From CAZPRY01 sp964589175 (GTDB lineage: Bacteria > Fidelibacterota > UBA2242), in contig CAZPRY010000081.1 of assembly GCA_964589175.1 (NCBI GenBank), positions 1 through 12,091 of the forward strand: DNA of 12,091 nucleotides, given 5' to 3'. The position numbers and the translations under genes are program-made. The notes beneath the pieces are model-generated. The model searched no databases, was not told the DNA's origin, and saw only the letters and a list, made by a program, of their open reading frames with translations. This document shows, in pieces, positions 6,872-12,091 of this stretch; positions within the stretch are counted from its first letter, which is position 1, and the number at the start of each line of letters is the position of its first letter.

Positions 6872-7855
6872 ATGTCATTGAGAATCATAAGGACTATCAT
6901 TCGGCTTGTGTTGCCGGGCATGATCAGCAGTCTGAGTGTTTTCGCCGGCCCGGCGGACTGCATCGCCACTTTCTCGATTGTCGGTCGTGACCCGGCTACG
7001 GGAGAATTGGGCGTCGCGGTGGCATCCCGCTTCTTTGCCGTCGGCAGTGTCGTTCCCTGGGCGCGGGCCGATATCGGGGCCGTCGCCACGCAGTCTTTTG
7101 CCAATACAACTTTCGGCTGGCGCGGACTGGACCTGCTGGAAGCCGGTGCAACTCCGGAACAGGCTGCGAAAATCCTGCTTCAAAACGACGACAATCCGAC
7201 GCAACGGCAATTTGGAATCGTAGCTACGGACGGCCGTTCTTATACGTATACCGGTGAGAATTGCATCCCCTAGGCCGGGGGCCGCAGCGGACCGAATTAC
7301 GCCGCCCAGGGTAATATTCTGGCCGGTGAAGCAGTCGTTACAGCCCTGGAAAAGACCTTCCTGGAAACCGGCGGCACCCTGGCCGACCGGCTTTTTGCCG
7401 CGCTGCTGGCCGGGGACAGGGAAGGCGGCGACGCGCGCGGAAAGCAATCGGCCGCTCTGATTGTGGTCAAAGAGGGAGCCGGTTACGGCGGCTACACCGA
7501 TCGCGCCATCGATATTCGCGTTGATGATCATGCCGAACCGTTCCGGGAATTGGGACGTCTGCTGAATTATGCGCAGATGAATTACGCCTGGAATGAAGCC
7601 TGGACGCTGTATACACAAGCGGATTATACTGCCGCCTTGCCGCTGATGGAACAGACCGCCAAACTTGGAGCCGAAAATCCGGAGGTGCTTTACGATCTGA
7701 CGCTTATTCGTCTGGCTGCCGGAGACGTGAACGGGGCGTTGGGGGCTTTGAAAAAAGCCGTCCGAATCAATCCCAAATTGCGTAAACAGGCTTCCGAAGA
7801 CCCGGCCCTGGATGCGCTTCGGGAGAATCAGGAATTTATCAAACTCTTGAAATAG
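6872..7855 (+). pseudogene. exported DUF1028 protein with TPR-like tail, interrupted by an in-frame TAG
   Basis: Read through codon 134, the frame stays open for 327 codons. It starts with a signal peptide (residues 1-25, ending LSVFA before GPADC). The DUF1028 domain follows: ATFSIVGRDPATGELGVAVA, FFAVGSVVPWARADIGAVAT, QSFANTTFGWRGLDLL, then YTGENCIP, amber, AGGRSGPNYAAQGNILAGEA, KQSAALIVVKEGAGYGGYTD and IDIRVDDHAEPF. A TPR-like region (about 237-300, YTQADYTAALPLMEQTAKLG then NPEVLYDL) closes the protein. The family is widespread with unproven, possibly hydrolase, function. The only lesion seen is TAG at 7271-7273, separating an N-terminal ORF (6872-7273) from a C-terminal one with an internal ATG at 7463. 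The rest is intact, so the nonsense change is recent, a sequence error, or read through. AAAGGGG at about 6857-6863 is a plausible ribosome binding site. Confidence 0.82.
7271..7273 (+). other. in-frame amber codon at an expected Trp position of DUF1028
   Basis: The reading frame before (CIP) and after (AGG) the codon continues the family pattern. From memory, DUF1028 proteins have a C.PWAG motif here. TGG to TAG is a single G-to-A transition. The same gene ends in TAG at 7853-7855, and the gene at 11065 also ends in TAG, so TAG acts as a normal stop in this neighbourhood. Confidence 0.8.
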
Positions 7856-7914
7856 GATACCCGCGCAGTAACAATCGGGATTTTGCTCTGTCTATAATCG
7901 TTAATCGACGATGC

Positions 7915-8805
7915 TCAGCGCCAGAAAACCTCGACTGCCTGGTGCAGACAGCGGGCTTCAAACGGCGTTATTCCGAGCAACTCACCGTCGGGTGTGAGCA
8001 CTTTGGGCGAATCCGTCTCGATCTTAATCTCTTTGGCCTTGAAAGTCTCAACCTCGTCGATGTAAATATGCTCGCCTGTAAATATCTTGGGGAAACTCTT
8101 GAGGAGTTTGATCCGGCCGAGTTTGCCCAACAGGGTGACATCCAGAAAGCCGTCATCGATCTCGGCTGTGGGCGCCATCAGGAAATTCGCTGTCCAGCGG
8201 GTGTTGGAAATTTCGACGAAGATATTTTCGCGTTCATATTCCCGGCCGTCGAGCGTGATCTTCAATCGGTGTGAGTGCAAAAAGATAGTCTTCTGGAGTA
8301 CGCCCAGCGTGTAGGATATGTTGCCCAAGGCCTTGAGTTTGTGAGCGATTTCGGTTACATCGGCGACAAAACCCAGACCCAGAATATTCAGAAAATAGTA
8401 TGTCTCACCGTGCGTGATGAATTGGCCGACATCGACTTTGCGCGGCGATTGCAGACTGATGACATCGACGGCGTCCTTCCAGTGCGTATTATCCAGTTCC
8501 AGGTCCCGGGCGAAAGCATTACCGGTGCCGATCGGTAAAACGCCAATCGGGATCTTTTTTTTCGACGGATTCTGGAAATAGCCGTTAATGACTTCAAAAA
8601 GAGTCCCGTCACCGCCGGCGGCGACGATCCCGTCATATTGCTTTGGATCGGTTTCGCGGACAATCTCGATCCCATGTTCATGAAAATCCGTCATCCGCAG
8701 GTCAAACTCAATGCCCTTCTCCAGAAAATAGGCCTCGACTTCTGGCAATATCTTTTGGGCTCGCCCATGTCCGGCGAATGGATTATAAACCAGTAAAACT
8801 TTCAT
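7915..8805 (-). CDS. diacylglycerol kinase-family lipid kinase (YegS/DgkB-like)
   Basis: The 296-residue protein belongs to the DAGK catalytic superfamily, which phosphorylates diacylglycerol or related lipids with ATP at the inner face of the membrane, recycling lipid for phosphatidic acid. The motifs are in order: YNPFAGHGRA (7-16), GGDGT (64-68, nucleotide-binding loop), PIGTGNAFARDL (91-102), and in the second domain APTAEIDDGFLDVTLLGK and a TPDGELLG near the C-terminus. Length and motif spacing are normal for the family. The ATG at 8805 is chosen because KVLLVYNP is the usual N-terminus and GAGAGGGG stands before it; an upstream in-frame ATG at 8871 would add 22 unusual residues. It is convergent with the DUF1028 gene, with 59 bases between them. 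Confidence 0.93.
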   Translation of the reverse strand: MKVLLVYNPFAGHGRAQKILPEVEAYFLEKGIEFDLRMTDFHEHGIEIVRETDPKQYDGIVAAGGDGTLFEVINGYFQNPSKKKIPIGVLPIGTGNAFARDLELDNTHWKDAVDVISLQSPRKVDVGQFITHGETYYFLNILGLGFVADVTEIAHKLKALGNISYTLGVLQKTIFLHSHRLKITLDGREYERENIFVEISNTRWTANFLMAPTAEIDDGFLDVTLLGKLGRIKLLKSFPKIFTGEHIYIDEVETFKAKEIKIETDSPKVLTPDGELLGITPFEARCLHQAVEVFWR

Positions 8806-9154
8806 CTTTTCAATGCCCCTCTCGAATTTTTGATGATCGAATATATCAAATATTTCGCTATGATCATACACTCAAAACAAAAAATGGAATGCAGGGCGTG
8901 CTGTATCAGCGCCTCGGAAAACTTCATCCACCCAGCCGGCCGGTTGCATCCGAAGATTGTTGTTGATCCGGAAATGTGTAAATTATCTCAACGATCGAAC
9001 AAACCCGGGTGATGCCGCGATAATGCCAAACGACAAGTCATTTCAATCATTACAACATAGCAGACATCAAATCAGCATCCGGATCGGAATAAATCGTATG
9101 AATCCGGCAAAGCGATAATATTTTTCATGTTTAAAAAACCAAGCAGGCTGGCAA
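8806..9154. other. 349-bp divergent intergenic region
   Basis: This lies between the outward-facing lipid kinase and MscS genes and should contain both promoters. I cannot assign either with confidence. It holds a perfect 10-bp palindrome, TATGATCATA (8859-8868), a possible operator on size alone. A plus-strand frame from 8884 encodes a short Cys-rich peptide (MECRACCIS) without a ribosome binding site; I do not call it a gene. Confidence 0.45.
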
Positions 9155-10093
9155 ATGGAAACTTTTTTTCAACAAATTTCAGGGTTTATCGAACAGTCCA
9201 TCGGAATGAGTCCGGCGACCCAGAGCAAAATTCTTAAATCCGTCTTTGTTCTGATTTTCATCTGGCTGAGCAAGTGGCTCGTCCTTCGGGCGGTTTCGCG
9301 TAAGAGCGACGACCCCAAGACGCGTTATGTCTGGAGCAAGAGCACGACCTACATTATCGTCGTGTTTGGGCTGCTTCTCATCGGCGGAATCTGGTTTAAA
9401 GGTTTTAAGCAGGTCGGAACCTATCTGGGTATATTATCGGCTGGTATCGCCATCGCTCTGAAAGATCCATTGACCGATCTGGCAGGCTGGCTGTTTATTC
9501 TTTTCCGCCGGCCATTGACGGTCGGGGATCGGATCCAGATCGGTGAACAGCATGGAGACGTAATCGATATCCGGCTCTTTATGTTCACGATTCTGGAAAT
9601 CGGCAACTGGGTCCATGCCGATCAGAGCACCGGCCGGATCGTACATATTCCCAACGGCCATATTTTCACGCTGCCGTTGGCCAATTACAGCAAAGGATTC
9701 CAGTTCATCTGGAATGAGGTGCCGGTCCTGGTGACTTTCGAAAGCAACTGGAAAAAGGCCAAGTCCATCCTTCTGGAAATCGGCAAGCGGCACGCCGAGC
9801 ATCTGAGCGGTTCCGCCGAGCAGAAATTGCGTAAGGTCAGTCAGAAATACATGATTTTCTATAAAAACCTGACGCCTACCGTGTATACGAGTGTACAGGA
9901 CAGCGGTGTCCTGCTGACCATCCGTTATCTCTGCGAACCCCGTAAACGCCGAGGCACCGAGCAGGCCGTCTGGGAGGATATTCTCGATGCTTTCGTAAAG
10001 GAAACGGACATCGACTTCGCTTATCCGACCCAACGTTTTTATGACCACCAAATCGAAGGCAAAAACCGGGATGTAACCGATCATCGCCAGTGA
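9155..10093 (+). CDS. MscS-family mechanosensitive ion channel
   Basis: The 312-residue protein resembles small-conductance mechanosensitive channels, which open under membrane tension to release solutes on hypo-osmotic shock. Three hydrophobic segments are visible: about 28-45 (SVFVLIFIWLSKWLVL), 64-81 (TYIIVVFGLLLIGGIWF) and the Gly/Ala-rich pore-helix region 86-118 (VGTYLGILSAGIAIALKDP, then LAGWLFILFRRP). Next come the typical beta-domain sequence TVGDRIQIGEQHGDVIDI and, later, IVHIPNGHIFTLPLANYSKG, followed by an alpha/beta cytoplasmic C-terminal domain. Length is typical of a compact MscS. The start is the only reasonable one, although the upstream AGGCTGG is a weak ribosome binding site. 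The gene ends 55 bases before the beta-barrel gene. Confidence 0.92.
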   Translation: METFFQQISGFIEQSIGMSPATQSKILKSVFVLIFIWLSKWLVLRAVSRKSDDPKTRYVWSKSTTYIIVVFGLLLIGGIWFKGFKQVGTYLGILSAGIAIALKDPLTDLAGWLFILFRRPLTVGDRIQIGEQHGDVIDIRLFMFTILEIGNWVHADQSTGRIVHIPNGHIFTLPLANYSKGFQFIWNEVPVLVTFESNWKKAKSILLEIGKRHAEHLSGSAEQKLRKVSQKYMIFYKNLTPTVYTSVQDSGVLLTIRYLCEPRKRRGTEQAVWEDILDAFVKETDIDFAYPTQRFYDHQIEGKNRDVTDHRQ

Positions 10094-10148
10094 GGACTAA
10101 CGGTTGAAATATTTACCGATGAAACTTACCCATTGGGAAGGCATTATG

Positions 10149-11000
10149 ATGAAACGAATCAATATTACATCGCTCCTTTTCCTGGTTGCTTTTCTGGCAG
10201 GCGGGCTCCTGGCCGAGGAGAAAGCCGAAATAATCGGGTGGAAAAAGCAGCTGGTCGGCAATTTGAACATCAGCCAGACGAGTTTCGATAACTGGACCAA
10301 GGGCGGCGAGAATTCGCTTGCCTGGCAGCTCAACCTGAATGGCAATTTCATCAACAATCAAAGCAGATGGAACCTGGCAACCGATACCAAGTTCACCTAC
10401 GGACAGAGCAAGATCAACGATCTTGACTCCCGAAAATCCATTGACGAAATCAGAATCGGCACGGTTTATACGCGCAAACTGGGGACTCATGTGAATCCTT
10501 ACGCGGCCCTCAAATTCGAGTCCCAGTTCGCGCCGGGCTATAAATACAAGGACACGACCAAAACCGAAATCTCTGCTTTCATGGATCCGGGTTATTTGAC
10601 CGAAAGTATCGGCGCGGGATGGGCGCCTGTACCGGAGTTAAAGTACCGCCTGGGTATGGCGCTTAAGCAAACTTTTACGAATGATTTTGCAGCGATTTAT
10701 GCCGACGATCCCACAACCGTGGAAATCGAAAAATTCAAATCCGAGATCGGGATTGAGAGCATCATCGAACTCAACCGGAAATTCTGGGAGAATATTTTGC
10801 TGACTTCCCGGCTGGATTTATTCTATAATCTCAAAGCGCTTAATCAGACGGATGTGCAATGGGATACTGTCATCAGCGCCAAAGTGGCCAAATTCGTGAA
10901 TGTTAATCTGGATTTTAAACTCCTGTATGACCGCGATATTTCCGCCCGGCGGCAATTAAAGCAGGCCCTGGCTCTGGGCTTTACCTATTCGTTTATGTAA
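10149..11000 (+). CDS. DUF3078-like outer-membrane beta-barrel protein
   Basis: The 283-residue protein has a clear signal peptide (KRINITSLLFLVAFLAGGLLA, cleavage near AEEKAE). The mature part begins with WKKQLVGNLNISQTSFDNW and GGENSLAWQLNLNGNF, a pattern of FCB proteins annotated as DUF3078. It continues with alternating amphipathic strands (DEIRIGTVYTRKL, NPYAALKFESQFAPGY, ELKYRLGMALKQTF). The last strand ends in an aromatic, ALALGFTYSFM, with the bulky C-terminus expected of a barrel inserted by BamA. GGGAAGG (10135-10141) supports starting at 10149, or at the adjacent ATG 10146; the first ATG of the open frame (10104) would give a poor leader. The function of this family is unknown: porin-like or structural roles are both possible. 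Confidence 0.85.
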   Translation: MKRINITSLLFLVAFLAGGLLAEEKAEIIGWKKQLVGNLNISQTSFDNWTKGGENSLAWQLNLNGNFINNQSRWNLATDTKFTYGQSKINDLDSRKSIDEIRIGTVYTRKLGTHVNPYAALKFESQFAPGYKYKDTTKTEISAFMDPGYLTESIGAGWAPVPELKYRLGMALKQTFTNDFAAIYADDPTTVEIEKFKSEIGIESIIELNRKFWENILLTSRLDLFYNLKALNQTDVQWDTVISAKVAKFVNVNLDFKLLYDRDISARRQLKQALALGFTYSFM

Positions 11001-11064
11001 GCTTTTTGTTTGCATAATCGCCCGATTACTGTTATTATTTACCGGCCCTATCTGAAGAGATCCT

Positions 11065-11328
11065 ATGGTAATTAATAATAAATTTACGACATCTCGCGAA
11101 TACATCGGTCTGGGCATTCCGTGCGCCATGCTCGGATTTGTATTCCTCATTGTCGGCGGGGCGTTTGGAGAAGCGCGCTTGCTGGCGCAGCTCTTCAGCA
11201 ACCAATCGGCTTTTGACTTTACGCGGGGATTTTTTATCGGCATATCCATCGTCGTTTGTACGGTTTCCATTTACTTGAATATCAGGGGAATCCTGCTATA
11301 TCGCAAAGAACAAACACAGCGGGAATAG
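11065..11328 (+). CDS. small two-span membrane protein (87 aa)
   Basis: I do not recognise the family. There are two hydrophobic segments: about 14-34 (IGLGIPCAMLGFVFLIVGG) and 54-74 (GFFIGISIVVCTVSIYLNI). Between them is a loop with acidic and polar residues (EARLLAQLFSNQSAF), and the tail is basic/polar (LLYRKEQTQRE), which suggests that both termini face the cytoplasm. GAAGAG (11054-11059) lies a few bases before the ATG as a possible ribosome binding site. It ends in TAG, useful as evidence that TAG is a normal stop here. It stands alone between the barrel gene (64 bases) and the flavodoxin gene (83 bases). Confidence 0.75.
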   Translation: MVINNKFTTSREYIGLGIPCAMLGFVFLIVGGAFGEARLLAQLFSNQSAFDFTRGFFIGISIVVCTVSIYLNIRGILLYRKEQTQRE

Positions 11329-11411
11329 ACGCCAAATCCATCCCAAGTGGCATTCAAAACGCCTGATCATGAATACATCGTGCATCGCGTAATAAATTAT
11401 CGGAGGCATAC

Positions 11412-11891
11412 ATGAAAACTCTCATCGTTTATGCAAGCCATCACGGCAGCGCCAAAAAAATCGCTCACAGACTGGCCGGGGAATTTGGATCCGAGGCGGT
11501 CGTCGAACCGGTCCGTAACATCACTTCCATCGATCTGGACGACTATGAAAATGTGATTATCGGCTGCTCGATTCACGCCGGGAAAATCCAGAGAGAGATT
11601 AAAACCTTCACGAAGAAATACCAGGACAGGCTGTTGCAAAAACGACTGGGTCTGTTCATTTGCCACATGGACGAAGTTGACAAGGCCCGGACGTATCTGG
11701 AAAACAATTTTGCGCCGGCAATACTGGAAAAAGCCGTTGCGAAGGGCTTTTTCGGCGGCGAATTCAATTTCGATAAGATGAATATCATAGAACGGGCGAT
11801 AATCAAAAAGATCGCTAAAGTCGAAGAGAATGTCTCAAACATCAAAGAAGACAATGTCGCTGACTTCATTAAAATCTATCGGAACATCTGA
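11412..11891 (+). CDS. flavodoxin-domain protein, HemG-like (menaquinone-dependent protoporphyrinogen oxidase type)
   Basis: The 159-residue protein begins KTLIVYASHHGSAKKIAHRL, the FMN-phosphate-binding loop of flavodoxins. It continues with VIIGCSIHAGKIQREIKTF and a KRLGLFICHMDEVDKARTYL segment, closest in pattern to the HemG/flavodoxin_5 group. HemG oxidises protoporphyrinogen IX to protoporphyrin IX using FMN and passes electrons to menaquinone. Many related short flavodoxin proteins in other bacteria have no proven substrate, so the HemG activity is a guess and the FMN fold is firmer. GGAGG (11401-11405) gives a good ribosome binding site. The FMN-binding lipoprotein gene starts 9 bases after its stop, pointing to an operon around flavin redox chemistry. 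Confidence 0.85.
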   Translation: MKTLIVYASHHGSAKKIAHRLAGEFGSEAVVEPVRNITSIDLDDYENVIIGCSIHAGKIQREIKTFTKKYQDRLLQKRLGLFICHMDEVDKARTYLENNFAPAILEKAVAKGFFGGEFNFDKMNIIERAIIKKIAKVEENVSNIKEDNVADFIKIYRNI

Positions 11892-11899
11892 GGGGAAAT

Positions 11900-12091
11900 A
11901 TGAACATCAAAAAATTCGTCACCGTCATCGCATTAATCGCACTGAGTATGATGAGCTGCGCCTCGATGCGCGAATACAAACGCCGGATTGCCGAAATTCA
12001 GATCGATAACATCGATCTGCAGCAAGTCGCGGATGGGGAATACACCGGCGACTACGATGCGATTCTGGTCAAGGTTCAAGTCCTGGTTAAA
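11900..12091 (+). CDS. FMN-binding-domain lipoprotein (5' part, cut by window end)
   Basis: Sixty-four codons are visible and the frame is still open at the edge. The N-terminus is a lipoprotein signal: basic NIKK, hydrophobic VTVIALIALSMM, then SCAS with Cys20 as the likely lipidated residue. After a short helical linker, residues 44-64 (DGEYTGDYDAILVKVQVLVK) match the start of the FMN-binding domain found in RnfG/NqrC-like proteins and small exported flavoproteins, usually followed by DGKI. AGGGG (11891-11895) is the ribosome binding site, starting in the stop of the preceding flavodoxin gene. The protein is expected to be anchored in the envelope and to carry FMN. The flavin-attachment site would lie beyond the window, so covalent binding cannot be judged. 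Confidence 0.75.
   Translation, partial: MNIKKFVTVIALIALSMMSCASMREYKRRIAEIQIDNIDLQQVADGEYTGDYDAILVKVQVLVK

Noticed and set aside
6813..6881. 22-codon frame MIMEEVLSDLKNLFKGERK overlapping the stop of the tail-anchored gene and the start of the DUF1028 gene
   Set aside because: The overlap (TAATG) could allow translational coupling, but there is no independent ribosome binding site or family match at this length.
7254..7460. Frameshift explanation for the split DUF1028 gene, using the 68-residue frame at 7254-7460
   Set aside because: That frame gives Pro/Trp-rich nonsense, while the original frame continues the DUF1028 pattern directly after the TAG. The lesion is a nonsense codon, not a frameshift.
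6872..7855. Genome-wide reassignment of TAG to an amino acid
   Set aside because: TAG ends this same gene at 7855 and the 11065 gene at 11328 at natural protein ends, so a general recoding is not supported by this window.
8884..9012. Cys-rich short frame starting MECRACCIS, reminiscent of YkgJ/UPF0153-type cysteine-cluster proteins
   Set aside because: Only a few N-terminal residues resemble that family, the spacing of cysteines is wrong, the rest does not match and there is no ribosome binding site. Probably coincidence.
1..12091. CRISPR array, tRNA or rRNA genes, restriction or toxin-antitoxin systems
   Set aside because: I looked for evenly spaced short repeats, cloverleaf-like segments and typical motifs and found none. 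The only regular tandem repeats encode protein domains.

Overview
The window looks like a chromosomal segment of an uncultured bacterium of the FCB superphylum (Neomarinimicrobiota, Calditrichota, KSB1, Ignavibacteriota or a relative). The best clue is the C-terminal tail of the giant secreted protein at 1183-5361, with a QNYPNPFNP-type start and a GIYFYSIEAG...TKKMIL ending, which is the FlgD-like/type IX secretion sorting module of these phyla. A DUF3078-like outer-membrane barrel and lipoprotein-type export fit the same group. Lineage is an inference from protein style; no rRNA or tRNA gene was seen.

Layout. (1) 51-365: small coiled-coil protein followed by a clean rho-independent terminator. 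(2) 420-1182: gene-poor stretch with degenerate direct and inverted repeats, a copy of a 119-bp repeat (629-747), and a decayed fragment (842-928) related to the third repeat unit of the next gene. (3) 1183-5361: a 1392-residue secreted C10-type cysteine protease with LamG-like, Kre9/KNH-like and OB-like modules, three 97-residue tandem repeats and a sorting tail. (4) 5362-6109: non-coding; holds the second copy of the 119-bp repeat, split precisely by a 260-bp IS200/IS605-derived miniature element with both subterminal hairpins and an internally deleted transposase remnant. (5) 6110-6813: a 52-residue single-span membrane protein closely followed by a 177-residue tail-anchored protein, both of unknown function. 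(6) 6872-7855: an exported DUF1028 protein with TPR-like tail, interrupted by one in-frame TAG where a Trp is expected. (7) 7915-8805 (minus): diacylglycerol-kinase-family lipid kinase. (8) 9155-10093: MscS-type mechanosensitive channel. (9) 10149-11000: outer-membrane barrel. (10) 11065-11328: small two-span membrane protein. (11) 11412-11891 and 11900-end: flavodoxin/HemG-like protein and an FMN-binding-type lipoprotein, probably one operon.

Most genes encode envelope or exported products, but they do not form one obvious pathway. The regions most worth attention are the repeat-flanked, compositionally mosaic protease locus, the miniature IS200/IS605 derivative with its empty-site paralogue in the same window, and the single amber codon in the DUF1028 gene. 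I did not find a CRISPR array, a defence island or a clearly new multi-gene system.
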